From positions 1 to 63,815 of the forward strand of contig CAKQIY010000012.1 of NCBI GenBank assembly GCA_934247115.1: a stretch of DNA of 63,815 nucleotides, written 5' to 3'. This document shows, in pieces, positions 33,189-42,811 of this stretch. The position numbers and the translations under genes were made by a program. Position 1 is the stretch's first letter. Each line of letters starts with the position of its first letter. This stretch comes from an uncultured Coprococcus sp. GTDB lineage: Bacteria > Bacillota > Clostridia > Lachnospirales > Lachnospiraceae. The notes under the pieces are model-generated. The model was not told where the DNA came from. It searched no databases and was given only the letters and a program-made list of their open reading frames with translations.

Positions 33189-33213
33189 AGATAACAGGTA
33201 AGGAGCAGTTTTA

Positions 33214-34170
33214 ATGGGGGTTATGATAGATAAGATGAGGAATTTAAGCTTCCGTCAGTACAGCTTTGAGAAAAAGCTGCGCGACATTGAAGCAGAGATG
33301 AGTGGCAGGAACAGGTCATTTCTATCAGAAATTACAGATATAAATGGAGAGTACAGCGAGGAACTGATAGATATTTTCATAACAGCATGTATAGATTGTA
33401 TAGAAGAGTATGGAACAGCCAACAACATGTGGAGAGGGAATGGTTTCAGATCGGTAACTTCTGAACACATGCCGGATGTGCTCCGGGAATACCTGAGCGA
33501 TTTTATCTATCTTGCAATAAAGGCGATATTGACAGAGGATTATCTGGGAGGTGAAGAGCTGGTTGAACGGCCTGTGACTACATTTGAACAGATATACTTG
33601 ATGGCGGAGGAACTTGGATCAGGTGAGATGAGATTTGACGATGTGTTTACTGAGTTCTACTGCGGCGGGGTGCAGCGGGCCAATCTTCTGGCATATTGTG
33701 ATCCTTTATACGAGCTGCTTTCGGGTGAGAAGATAAAAAGCCTGATAACAGATGAGATGCTTGACAGGGCAAATAAGCTCTATGAGAAAGATGTGGAGCG
33801 TATCAACGGTTCATATCAGAAAATAGAAGATCTTCCTGAGGAGATAAGAGAGGAAATGGAAGATTGGAGCGAATCGGTAACTGGGGAAGAGATGCCAGAT
33901 ATCATTGGGCTTTGTGATGTCCAGAATCCTGACGTGTTCTGCACGAAATACAGACGCTTCAGGGAAATATATTTTTCCGATGAACTTCCGCGGGATATCG
34001 ATCTTGCAAATGTAGTAAAGAGAATGCTCAATATCTATCTGTGCAGCATAAATGAGTCATTATATGGGTTTGAAGATACATTTTCTGATTCATATATTTA
34101 CATGAAGAGGGCACAGCACATGATAAGCTGTACGACGGAGAGGCATGCAGAAGGTGGGGCTGATAACTGA
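33214..34170 (+). CDS. uncharacterised protein A2, paralogue of A1 (318 aa)
   Basis: A diverged second copy of the A1 protein, of similar length and with the same order of conserved blocks: EEYGTANNMW, LREYLSDFIYLAIK, FTEFYCGGVQRANLLAY, CTKYRRFREIYFS and MLNIYLCSINESLYG. It lacks the long acidic SDEE motif of A1 but is acidic in its middle (EDLPEEIREEMEDW). It has no signal peptide or TM, and function is unknown. AAGGAG at 33200-33205 sets ATG 33214. Its stop overlaps the B2 start codon (TGATG). Confidence 0.85.
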   Translation: MGVMIDKMRNLSFRQYSFEKKLRDIEAEMSGRNRSFLSEITDINGEYSEELIDIFITACIDCIEEYGTANNMWRGNGFRSVTSEHMPDVLREYLSDFIYLAIKAILTEDYLGGEELVERPVTTFEQIYLMAEELGSGEMRFDDVFTEFYCGGVQRANLLAYCDPLYELLSGEKIKSLITDEMLDRANKLYEKDVERINGSYQKIEDLPEEIREEMEDWSESVTGEEMPDIIGLCDVQNPDVFCTKYRRFREIYFSDELPRDIDLANVVKRMLNIYLCSINESLYGFEDTFSDSYIYMKRAQHMISCTTERHAEGGADN

Positions 34171-35447
34171 TGAAGGATTTTAAGAGGGAATACTATAAAA
34201 GTCTCAAAAAAGACTTTGATGAGAAGATAGAAAAATCCGCCATATTCATGTATATAAGAGACGAATATGAGAAAGATGTCGAAACACATGGTTTGGCGAA
34301 AGACAAAAGGAATTATATAAAGCTTCGAAGCCTTCAGCTCAGATATGATTGTGGAGAGATTGATCTCCCTGGGTTTATAGAGGAATTTATAAGGATAAAG
34401 CTTAATATGCCCAAGATCAATATGGAAAAAGATAAAGCCGGTGCTGTGTATGGCAACAGAAAGACTATGGCCAGAGTGAAGAACAGACATCTCATAAGAC
34501 ATAGTTTTGACAGATTTGCAGATGAGCTTGTGGACGGAAAACGGAAGACAAATGATATGCTTAGAGATATGTTGATGATAGCTGGGGAGAAGCCGGATAT
34601 ATTTGCAAGGGCAGTCAGGAAATGCTTCAGAGATGAAGGAGTGGTTTCTGTTTCTGATAATAGTCAGGAATGGGATCTTCCGTGTGAGAACTGTCAGCGT
34701 CCTGGTATTGTGCAGATGATAACATATGAGATGCTGTATGCCATAATAATGTACGATATATCTGCCAAATTCTACGACATGGGTTTCAGACAGGTCAGGA
34801 GAGATGGGGGCACGGGGCGTATCGATAATCACCCTGAGATAGAGAATCTTGTTCCCAGGAAAAAGGATAAAAGCCTGGATCTTGTAGATCAGTTGTTCAT
34901 GACTAAGAGGTTGAATAACCCATTTACAGGAAGCTCGTGTAAAGAATCACAGCAGGATGAGAATAAGCTGGAGGAGGAGAGCGTAAAGCTTCTGGGTATA
35001 CTGAACACGGCGCAGCGGACAGATATATGTGTTCCGCTTAAGATAGACCCGATGACCGGATGCGGCGTGTATATATTGGGAAGGGATTATTATACGGACA
35101 GAAGTCTCAATGTCATGAAGCGCAGGGCTCAGTATTGCAGATTTGGGATAATCGAGCTGGATCCCGGCCTGGCACCTGACACGATATATGACATAAGGAC
35201 CATAGATGATACTGATCCAGATGAATATCAGTCAGTTGTGGACATTTGGAGAACACAGGTGGTGAGTGATGCGCGTGAGGAGCTAAGGGAGCGCAATGGC
35301 GTGATGCCTGAGGGATGCTCGGATTATTTCACTGGTTGGTTTTCTGAGGAAGACTGGATGGAAAGCTGTATAACCGATGAGGAGCGTATCGCATGTACAG
35401 AACAGCTTGATAAAGACAAACAGTGGTTTATGAAAAGATATCATTGA
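34170..35447 (+). CDS. uncharacterised protein B2, paralogue of B1 (425 aa)
   Basis: The second copy of the B protein, about 80 residues shorter than B1. The N-terminal helix (YYKSLKKDFDEKIEKSAIFM) and the C-terminal module (GCGVYILGRDYY, IIELDPGLAPDTIYDIR, PEGCSDYFTGWF) align with B1. A Cys pair, LPCENCQRPG, in the middle is absent from B1. No catalytic motif, signal or TM is seen. It is translationally coupled to A2 by a one-base overlap, which together with the A1-B1 spacing argues that A and B act in fixed stoichiometry. Confidence 0.85.
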   Translation: MKDFKREYYKSLKKDFDEKIEKSAIFMYIRDEYEKDVETHGLAKDKRNYIKLRSLQLRYDCGEIDLPGFIEEFIRIKLNMPKINMEKDKAGAVYGNRKTMARVKNRHLIRHSFDRFADELVDGKRKTNDMLRDMLMIAGEKPDIFARAVRKCFRDEGVVSVSDNSQEWDLPCENCQRPGIVQMITYEMLYAIIMYDISAKFYDMGFRQVRRDGGTGRIDNHPEIENLVPRKKDKSLDLVDQLFMTKRLNNPFTGSSCKESQQDENKLEEESVKLLGILNTAQRTDICVPLKIDPMTGCGVYILGRDYYTDRSLNVMKRRAQYCRFGIIELDPGLAPDTIYDIRTIDDTDPDEYQSVVDIWRTQVVSDAREELRERNGVMPEGCSDYFTGWFSEEDWMESCITDEERIACTEQLDKDKQWFMKRYH

Positions 35448-35475
35448 AAATTGTTTTTATAACTTGAATTAAAAC

Positions 35476-35530
35476 GTGAAATGGCACATCGTATACGGAA
35501 TATTATTCTGTATGCGATGTGCCATTTTAG
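35476..35530. terminator. bidirectional terminator between B2 and the activase gene
   Basis: A stem of about 19 bp, AATGGCACATCGTATACGG (from 35480) against CTGTATGCGATGTGCCATT (to 35526) with wobble pairs, is flanked by A and T runs on both sides. It serves the two convergent genes. Confidence 0.85.
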
Positions 35531-35559
35531 CATTATTTAAATATATAATATAAGATTAT

Positions 35560-38500
35560 TTATTTATTCATATTCTTGTTCGCAGCGGCGAGCATGAGTT
35601 TGATTCTGTTGACCTGATTGACCTCAGATGCACCCGGATCATAGTCGACTGCCACGATGTTTGCCTCAGGATATGCCTCACGCAGATGCTTGATAACACC
35701 CTTGCCCACGATGTGGTTTGGAAGACATGCAAACGGCTGTGCGCACACGATGTTCGGAGCACCGCTCTTTATGAGCTCTATCATCTCACCGGTAAGGAAC
35801 CATCCCTCACCATTCTGATTTCCTATGGATACGATTGGTCTTGCATAGGCAGCAAGCTTTTCGATATGGGCAGGAGCCTCAAATCGCTTGCTTTTCTCAA
35901 GGGCCTCCCTTGCAGGCTTTCTGAATGATTCCAGAACCTTTATGATAGTGTTGCTGACTATGGCTCCCTTCTTGGTCTTGCCAAGGAACTCATAGTTGTA
36001 ATTGTTGTTGTAGAAGCAGTACATGAAGAAGTCCAGGAGATCCGGCATAACAGCCTCTGCTCCCTCTGCTTCCAGCAGGTCAACCAGATGGTTGTTGGCT
36101 GATGGCAGGAACTTGACAAGGATCTCACCGACTATACCAACTCTAGGCTTCTTGACATCAAGGAGTGGAAGAGTATCGAAGTCATGTACGATTCCCTGGA
36201 TATTCTTCTTGAATACAGCATTGCTTCCAGTCTTTGTCAGACTTTCAAGACATATATTCTTCCATTTTTCATGGAGTGCATTTGCTGAGCCCTTTTCCTT
36301 CTCGTAAGGTCTTGTCCTGTACAGACATCTCATGAATACATCGCCGTATATCAGAGCCTGCATAGCACGCTTTACTACCTTGTAATTTATCTTAAAACCT
36401 GAGTTCTTCTCAAATCCCTGGGCTGACAATGCTATTACAGGAATCTGTCCGTAACCAGCCTTTGAAAGAGCACGTCTGATAAATCCAACATAGTTGGTTG
36501 CACGGCATCCACCACCTGTCTGGCTCATTATGACAGCAAGCTTGTTTACATCGTATTTGCCTGATGTGATGGCACTCATCATCTGTCCTACAACGATAAG
36601 AGATGGGTAGCATGCGTCGTTATTTACATATTTCAGACCAACATCTATCGTCTCCTTGGTTGCATCCGGCAGGATCTCAATGTTGATTCCCATGCACTTG
36701 AATGCAGGTGCAAGAAGATCGAAATGGATAGGAGACATCTGAGGTGCAAGAACTGTATAGTCCTTCTTCATCTCCTTGGTAAATTCTATTCTGTTGATGG
36801 CACTGCTTGACGGACATGTCTTGTAGTGCTGTTCATGTCTTGAGTTGACCGCGCTTATGAGGGATCTGATTCTGATCCTTGCTGCACCTAAGTTGCTGAC
36901 CTCATCGATCTTGAGGACAGTGTATATCTTGCCAGACTTAGTAAGAATATCATTTACACAGTCTGTTGTTACGGCGTCCAGACCGCAGCCAAATGAGTTG
37001 AGCTGTATGAGCTCCAAATTGTCGCATGTCTTTACATAGTTGGCTGCCTTGTACAGTCTTGAGTGGTACATCCACTGGTCGGAGACGATAAGAGGTCTCT
37101 CAACCTTTCCAAGGTGTGCGACTGAATCCTCTGTAAATACAGCGATCTTGTATGAGTTGATGAGCTCAGGAAGACCGTGGTTGATCTCCGGATCGAGATG
37201 GTATGGACGGCCTGCCAGAACGATACCGAGCATGTCATGTTCATCAATGTATCTGAGGGTTTCTTCACCTTTTGCACGTACATCTTCCTTGACTTTCTCT
37301 GCCTCTGCGTACGCAGCATGTATGGCACTTCCAATCTCATCCATTGTCACATCATAGTACTTGGACATCTCACGGTACATTCGCTTTACGAGAGCTTCCT
37401 CATTGTCCAGTGCCACAAATGGTCTGATGAATGTTATGTTATCAGCCTTGAGTTCCTCCATGTTGTTCTTGATGTTCTCTGCATAAGAAGCAACGATAGG
37501 ACAGTTGTAGTGATTGTTTGCCTCAGGAGTCTCGTTCATTTCATATGGTACACATGGGTAGAAGATGGACTTGATTCCGTTTTTCAGCAGCCACATAACG
37601 TGTCCGTGTGAGATCTTGGCAGGGTAACACTCTGACTCACTAGGTATGGATTCGATACCCAGACTATATATGTCTCTAGATGACTTTGGAGACAGCACAA
37701 CTGAGAATCCAAGCTTCGTGAGGAATGTGTGCCAGAAAGGATAGTTTTCGTACATGTTGAGTACACGTGGAACACCTATCACGCCGCGCTTTGCCTCCTC
37801 AGGCTTAAGTGACTCATAGCCAAATATTCTTCCAAGCTTATATTCAAAGAGGTTAGGGATGTTGTCTGCGTTCTTCTTCAGACCGACACCCTTCTCACAT
37901 CTGTTTCCGGTGATGAACCTCTTGCCGTTTGAGAATTTGTTTATGGTGAGGAGACAGTTGTTCGTACATCCTTTACATCTTGTCATGGAGCTCTCATATG
38001 TGAGCTTTCTAATCTCCTCGATAGGGAGCATGGTAGTGACAAATCCCTCTTTGTATTTGTTTCTTGCTATGAGGGCAGCACCAAAAGCACCCATGATACC
38101 TGAGATGTCAGGTCTTATCGCTGTTCTTCCTGATATGACTTCAAAGCTCTTTAAAACCGCATCGTTGTAGAAGGTACCACCCTGTACCACGATGTTTTTT
38201 CCGAGATCCTTTGGATCCGTGAGCTTTATAACCTTGAGCAGGGCATTTTTGATGACGGAGTAGGCAAGTCCGGCGGATATATCAGCCACGGATGCGCCCT
38301 CCTTCTGGGCCTGCTTAACCTTTGAGTTCATGAAGACTGTACATCTTGAACCGAGATCTATAGGTGTTCTCGCTGTTATTGCGATGTGTGCAAAGTCTGC
38401 GATATCATAGTTCAGTGACTTTGCAAATGTCTCTATGAATGATCCACATCCTGATGAACAGGCCTCGTTCAGCATAACGTTATCTACAACGCCGTTCTTG

Positions 38501-39780
38501 ATCTTGATACACTTCATATCCTGACCGCCGATATCAAGAATGCAGTCGACCTCAGGGTCGAAGAATGCTGCGGCTGTGTAGTGAGCTATTGTCTCAACCT
38601 CACCGAAATCCAGAGAGAGAGCCTGCTTGATAAGAGCTTCACCGTAGCCTGTGGAGCATGATCCGGCGATCACTGCGCCCTCAGGAAGCTTGCTGTATAT
38701 GTCTTTTATGGCTCTGATAGTAGTGTTCAGTGGACTTCCGTTGTTGCTGCTGTAGAAGTCGTAGAGCAGTTCGCCGTCAGATCCGACAAGAGCAACCTTG
38801 GTTGTGGTTGAACCTGCATCGACACCGATGAAACAGTTTCCTTTATATGTAGCGAGATCACCGCGCTTTACAGCGTATTTGTTGTGATCCGCCTTGAATT
38901 TCTCGTAATCCTCATCACTTTCAAAAAGAGGTGCAAGTCTCTCCACACCAGAGGAGAGATTGAGCTCCTGGGAGAGAGCGTGGATGAGCTCTGAAAGCGT
39001 CATGGACACCTCAGGTTTGGAGTTCATGGCAGCACCTACTGCGGCGAACAGATGTGAGTGTCCTGGATCTATGATGGCGTCACCTGTAAGATTGAGTGTT
39101 CGGATAAATGCATTCTTCAGCTCCGGGAGGAAGTGAAGAGGACCACCTAAGAATGCGACATTACCCTTGATAGGTTTACCACATGCAAGACCTGAGATAG
39201 TCTGGTTGACAACGGCCTGGAATATGGATGCAGCCAGGTTTGGCTTTGTAGCTCCCTCGTTGATGAGAGGCTGGATATCCGTCTTAGCGAATACACCACA
39301 TCTTGCAGCGATAGGATAGATGGTATCATAGTCCTTGGCATAGTCGTTAAGACCTGATGCGTCAGTCTGCAGAAGTGTAGCCATCTGGTCGATGAATGAG
39401 CCTGTACCTCCGGCACAGACACCGTTCATACGCTGTTCGATTCCGTTTGTAAAATATATGATCTTGGCATCCTCACCGCCGAGCTCTATGGCAACGTCGG
39501 TCTGTGGTGCATAGTCCTGCAGTGCCTCTGATACACAGACTACCTCCTGTGTAAATGGCACACCGATGAGCTGGGCGAGAGCCAGTCCGCCTGAACCGGT
39601 GATACATGGATTGACCTCGTTCTCGCCGAGGGCATCCTTTGCTTCCTGTACAAGATCCTTAAGTGTTTCTTTGATATTTGCAAAATGTCTTTTGTAATCG
39701 GAGAAAAGTATCTTGTTGTCCTTATCGAGGACAGCAACCTTAACTGTTGTTGATCCAATATCAATTCCTAATGTGTACAT
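35560..39780 (-). CDS. fused 2-hydroxyacyl-CoA dehydratase activase-related protein (1406 aa)
   Basis: A very long protein of the acyl-CoA dehydratase activase-related family, common in anaerobic Firmicutes. Two BadF/BcrA-type ATPase domains are fused. The first (about 1-270) has LGIDIGSTTVKVAVLD, ELGGEDAKIIYF and NGVCAGGTGSFIDQ. The second (about 312-575) has FIGVDAGSTTTKVALV, DIGGQDMKCIKI and NEACSSGCGSF. After these come a Cys motif TRCKGCTNNC (about 598), a DUF2229 domain (about 660-880) and a C-terminal HgdB-like region with Cys residues. Activases use ATP to inject an electron into radical dehydratases; what this fused form activates is unknown. The start has GGAAGGG upstream. It is monocistronic, with its own promoter and terminator. 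Confidence 0.93.
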   Translation of the reverse strand: MYTLGIDIGSTTVKVAVLDKDNKILFSDYKRHFANIKETLKDLVQEAKDALGENEVNPCITGSGGLALAQLIGVPFTQEVVCVSEALQDYAPQTDVAIELGGEDAKIIYFTNGIEQRMNGVCAGGTGSFIDQMATLLQTDASGLNDYAKDYDTIYPIAARCGVFAKTDIQPLINEGATKPNLAASIFQAVVNQTISGLACGKPIKGNVAFLGGPLHFLPELKNAFIRTLNLTGDAIIDPGHSHLFAAVGAAMNSKPEVSMTLSELIHALSQELNLSSGVERLAPLFESDEDYEKFKADHNKYAVKRGDLATYKGNCFIGVDAGSTTTKVALVGSDGELLYDFYSSNNGSPLNTTIRAIKDIYSKLPEGAVIAGSCSTGYGEALIKQALSLDFGEVETIAHYTAAAFFDPEVDCILDIGGQDMKCIKIKNGVVDNVMLNEACSSGCGSFIETFAKSLNYDIADFAHIAITARTPIDLGSRCTVFMNSKVKQAQKEGASVADISAGLAYSVIKNALLKVIKLTDPKDLGKNIVVQGGTFYNDAVLKSFEVISGRTAIRPDISGIMGAFGAALIARNKYKEGFVTTMLPIEEIRKLTYESSMTRCKGCTNNCLLTINKFSNGKRFITGNRCEKGVGLKKNADNIPNLFEYKLGRIFGYESLKPEEAKRGVIGVPRVLNMYENYPFWHTFLTKLGFSVVLSPKSSRDIYSLGIESIPSESECYPAKISHGHVMWLLKNGIKSIFYPCVPYEMNETPEANNHYNCPIVASYAENIKNNMEELKADNITFIRPFVALDNEEALVKRMYREMSKYYDVTMDEIGSAIHAAYAEAEKVKEDVRAKGEETLRYIDEHDMLGIVLAGRPYHLDPEINHGLPELINSYKIAVFTEDSVAHLGKVERPLIVSDQWMYHSRLYKAANYVKTCDNLELIQLNSFGCGLDAVTTDCVNDILTKSGKIYTVLKIDEVSNLGAARIRIRSLISAVNSRHEQHYKTCPSSSAINRIEFTKEMKKDYTVLAPQMSPIHFDLLAPAFKCMGINIEILPDATKETIDVGLKYVNNDACYPSLIVVGQMMSAITSGKYDVNKLAVIMSQTGGGCRATNYVGFIRRALSKAGYGQIPVIALSAQGFEKNSGFKINYKVVKRAMQALIYGDVFMRCLYRTRPYEKEKGSANALHEKWKNICLESLTKTGSNAVFKKNIQGIVHDFDTLPLLDVKKPRVGIVGEILVKFLPSANNHLVDLLEAEGAEAVMPDLLDFFMYCFYNNNYNYEFLGKTKKGAIVSNTIIKVLESFRKPAREALEKSKRFEAPAHIEKLAAYARPIVSIGNQNGEGWFLTGEMIELIKSGAPNIVCAQPFACLPNHIVGKGVIKHLREAYPEANIVAVDYDPGASEVNQVNRIKLMLAAANKNMNK

Positions 39781-39853
39781 AAAACAACCCTTCCAATTTC
39801 TTTTGTGTGTTGAATGTGTTTGATTTCGACATTTCTGCCGATAAAGCTACTTT

Positions 39854-39882
39854 ATTATAGTGTAGCGTTTGAAAAAATACAA
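39854..39882 (-). promoter_or_regulatory. promoter of the activase gene
   Basis: On the minus strand TTGTAT (39882-39877) and TATAAT (39859-39854) are 17 bases apart, about 75 bases upstream of the start codon. Confidence 0.7.
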
Positions 39883-39902
39883 TGACTTTATAAAAACTTA
39901 AC

Positions 39903-39917
39903 CATTGTCAGACAATG
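39903..39917. promoter_or_regulatory. palindromic operator candidate
   Basis: CATTGTC-A-GACAATG is a perfect 7-bp inverted repeat with a single central base. It lies just upstream of the activase -35 box and in the divergent gap to the LysM gene, so a dimeric regulator could act on either gene. Confidence 0.45.
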
Positions 39918-39994
39918 TTGAAATTATTGATTTTTTCTTGTAACTATATGTGTGCGACGGAATATTTTATAAAAAAGCCTTTCAGGGGTAAGCT

Positions 39995-40330
39995 ATGAAT
40001 TTTGATGCCTGTAATGGAGTTATTCATGTAGTAAAAAGAGGAGATACACTGTATAAGCTGTCCAGAATATATAAGGTGAAGCTCAGCGATATAATATCCG
40101 CCAACCCTTATATAAACGTATACAATATGCAACCGGGGGACGAGGTGTGTATTCCTGTGATCGAGGAGGAAGATTTCATTATATATACAGTGAAGGAAGG
40201 CGATACATTTGAGGATATCCTCAAGAATACGGGTATATCTCCAGATGATCTGTTTAAGCTCAATCCAGATCTGTATAAGGTGGCTCTTGCGGAAAATATG
40301 GAGATCAGGTACGTTGACTTTCAGAAATAG
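39995..40330 (+). CDS. LysM-domain protein without signal peptide (111 aa)
   Basis: Two LysM-like units. The first, VIHVVKRGDTLYKLSRIYKV then ISANPYINVYNMQPGDEVCIPV, is a good match to the peptidoglycan-binding fold. The second, IIYTVKEGDTFEDILKNTGI then LFKLNPDLYKV, is shorter and degenerate. No signal peptide or TM is present, so the protein is either cytoplasmic, spore-associated (as several short LysM proteins are) or exported by other means. It is divergent from the activase gene and followed by its own terminator. Confidence 0.88.
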   Translation: MNFDACNGVIHVVKRGDTLYKLSRIYKVKLSDIISANPYINVYNMQPGDEVCIPVIEEEDFIIYTVKEGDTFEDILKNTGISPDDLFKLNPDLYKVALAENMEIRYVDFQK

Positions 40331-40371
40331 ATGCATGTTAATATCCATATAATATCGATACAGGCTGCCGG

Positions 40372-40393
40372 TTTATTGCTGGTAGCCTTTTTG
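40372..40393 (+). terminator. intrinsic terminator after the LysM gene
   Basis: AGGCTGCCGG pairs with CTGGTAGCCT (two wobble pairs) and is followed by T5. Confidence 0.7.
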
Positions 40394-40498
40394 CTGGATA
40401 CCAGGTTAGAAAAACTTAATTATTCTACTGTTGTAAACTCATTTTTTATATTATATAATTCATAAGGTGTAGTTTAAAAAGTACGATAGGAGTTTTCT

Positions 40499-41344
40499 AT
40501 GAATATAATAAGTAAGATTGAGAAGAAGTTTGGCAGATATTCCATTCGCAACCTCACATTATATCTTATCATAGGTTATGGTATAGGATATCTGTTGTTC
40601 ATGTTTCAGCCAAAGATACTTTTCATGTTGACGCTTGATCCTACGGCGGTAATGCATGGGCAGGTGTGGAGACTTTTCACATGGATAATCACGCCACCGG
40701 TATTTGGTGTTGATATATTCACTATAATCATGCTGATATTTTATTACAGCCTGGGATCTTTGCTTGAACGTACTATTGGTACATTCCTTTATAATCTGTA
40801 TATGTTCAGCTCTATGTTGTTTACCATGGTGGGCATAATGCTTGCACACATATTCTGTACCTATATAATAAGATATGATTATATGAGCTCGACGGGCTAT
40901 TTTGCTTATGCATCAACATATTATATATTGATGTCCATATTCCTTGCCATAGCTGTGTGCTATCCTGATATGAGTGTATTATATGCAATGATCATACCGA
41001 TCAAGATGAAGTATCTTTCGATAATATATCTAGTTATGATAGCGTATTACTTCATCCAGGAGACCTTTATGGGAAGAGTGAATATAGCCATGTCACTTGT
41101 TAGTTTTGTGATATTCTATTTGAGTACGAAGAACCTCAGAAGATTTTCGCCAAAGCAGATGAAGAGACGAAGAAATTATAATAAACAGGTCAGAACGGCG
41201 AGACAGGCGAATGTTGGACACAGATGCGTGGTCTGTGGAAGGACGGACAAGGATTATCCGGATCTGCAGTTCAGATATTGCTCAAAGTGTACTGGCAATA
41301 AAGAGTACTGTCAGGACCATCTGTTTACACATACACACAACTGA
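40499..41344 (+). CDS. rhomboid-like membrane protein with zinc-ribbon tail (281 aa)
   Basis: A polytopic membrane protein with about five to six TM helices. HGQVWRLFTWIITPP and YYSLGSLLERTIGTFLYNLYMF match the helix-1 loop and helix-2 region of rhomboid proteins. The expected catalytic GxSG is missing; the corresponding region reads MSSTGYFAYAST, so this is probably a rhomboid pseudoprotease (derlin/iRhom-like fold). The cytoplasmic C-terminus is basic (KQMKRRRNYNKQVRTARQ) and ends in a zinc-ribbon-like CVVCGRTD...YCSKCTGNKEYCQDH. The ribosome site is AGGAG before ATG 40499. It probably forms an operon with the next genes. Confidence 0.8.
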   Translation: MNIISKIEKKFGRYSIRNLTLYLIIGYGIGYLLFMFQPKILFMLTLDPTAVMHGQVWRLFTWIITPPVFGVDIFTIIMLIFYYSLGSLLERTIGTFLYNLYMFSSMLFTMVGIMLAHIFCTYIIRYDYMSSTGYFAYASTYYILMSIFLAIAVCYPDMSVLYAMIIPIKMKYLSIIYLVMIAYYFIQETFMGRVNIAMSLVSFVIFYLSTKNLRRFSPKQMKRRRNYNKQVRTARQANVGHRCVVCGRTDKDYPDLQFRYCSKCTGNKEYCQDHLFTHTHN

Positions 41345-41360
41345 AAGGAAATTTACGATT

Positions 41361-42779
41361 ATGTATAATGAAGAGAAAAAGCTTATAACTGATATACAGA
41401 GAAAAAAGGATCTGGATAAGAATCTTGGACTGTTTGCAGATGCCGCATATAAGGCTGATTTTGAGTATGCATGCCAGAAGTTTACACTTAATTATCTGAC
41501 ACTTAAGGAGATGCACATGGATGGTGACATTCCTGATGATCCATATATTTCACAATGTCAGATAGCTATAGACAGGCTTGCAGGTGATTTCCTTGCCGGT
41601 GATAAGTCGGAATGCGAAGAAGCAGATATAAACCTTATTGCGGGTGTCAGAGACAATATCACGCGCAAGATGAAGATACTTACTTCCTACACAGATGCAT
41701 TTGAGATGTATGAGTATATTCTCAATAGAAAAGAATACAGTTACCCGGAGAATGTGACTGATGAGCTTCAGAAGGAGCTTGATTCTATAGATGCCGGTGA
41801 GTTTGCTGACGAGATATACAGATTTGTATTTTCGGATTCTGACAAGGTTGCGGTAAATTCGAAGCTGCAGGCACTTATTGGACAACTGCCTATCAGAATG
41901 ACAAAAAACAGATTCTATGATATCATTGGTGATACACTGGATATATATAATGGCGTGGAGAAGGAATCACTGGATCAGTTTATAGATATGGTGGAAAGTA
42001 CTGCATTGATAAAACTTCCGGATGGCTTTGACACTGAGTATCCGGAGCTGTATGAGGCGCTTGGAATCCTGAAGAATGGTGATTATACAGATCTTGATGT
42101 GGAAGGCTACAGGAAACTGGTAGACGTTCTGGATAGAAGCGCTGCTTTTCTGAATTCGGTTGTTACAGAATACATGCTTATAATAGAACTGGTCAACGAT
42201 CTGTATGTTATGCTGCTTGCGGTATCGGTCAGGGACAATACATCAGAGAATTGTCATAAGGCTATGGATGTGGTAGCCAGAGCACTCAAGGCCGGCGATG
42301 ACGAGCTGGAGTCTGTATATACGATGTTGAATGATATTGTTGGTGAGCAGGAGCTCGCAGGTGAACATAAGATCATGCTGGAATCAGCTGTATACGATAT
42401 AACAACAGGGTATGTCCAGGATATAGCACAGAATGGACTTGAAAAGACATACAGGGATCTTGAGGTTATGGACAAGCTTCTTTCAGGAAGCATGTTTGTT
42501 GATATAGACAATATTGCCATGGCTGGAGTTTTCAATGTGGATAGTGATTATATAGCTGCATGTAAGGAGAAGCTCGCAGGAGAGTTTGCTGATCTTTTCT
42601 CGGAGAATTCCATGACTGTCAACAGGGCTGTTATGGCTAAGATATTATCAAATATTCCGGTATTTTTCAATACCACAGAAGAGATAAAGGAATATATCCA
42701 GGGATCTCTGCTGAGATGCAGAGAGAAGAGTGAATTGCTAGCTGATTATATAGTGATAAAACAGATGATGGAAGAATAG
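41361..42779 (+). CDS. uncharacterised helical protein (472 aa)
   Basis: No family is recognised. Soluble, acidic and almost wholly alpha-helical by composition, with no signal or TM. It begins MYNEEKKLITDIQRKKDLDK after GAAAGGAAA. The frame opens upstream at 41211, but that stretch lies inside the rhomboid-like gene. It lies 16 bases after the rhomboid-like gene and on the same strand as the next two small genes, so it is likely part of the same transcript. Coding is well supported by length and by acidic, non-repetitive composition; no catalytic motif is apparent. Confidence 0.8.
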   Translation: MYNEEKKLITDIQRKKDLDKNLGLFADAAYKADFEYACQKFTLNYLTLKEMHMDGDIPDDPYISQCQIAIDRLAGDFLAGDKSECEEADINLIAGVRDNITRKMKILTSYTDAFEMYEYILNRKEYSYPENVTDELQKELDSIDAGEFADEIYRFVFSDSDKVAVNSKLQALIGQLPIRMTKNRFYDIIGDTLDIYNGVEKESLDQFIDMVESTALIKLPDGFDTEYPELYEALGILKNGDYTDLDVEGYRKLVDVLDRSAAFLNSVVTEYMLIIELVNDLYVMLLAVSVRDNTSENCHKAMDVVARALKAGDDELESVYTMLNDIVGEQELAGEHKIMLESAVYDITTGYVQDIAQNGLEKTYRDLEVMDKLLSGSMFVDIDNIAMAGVFNVDSDYIAACKEKLAGEFADLFSENSMTVNRAVMAKILSNIPVFFNTTEEIKEYIQGSLLRCREKSELLADYIVIKQMMEE

Positions 42780-42811
42780 ACTGATAATGTACGTATATAC
42801 AGGTGATTGAT

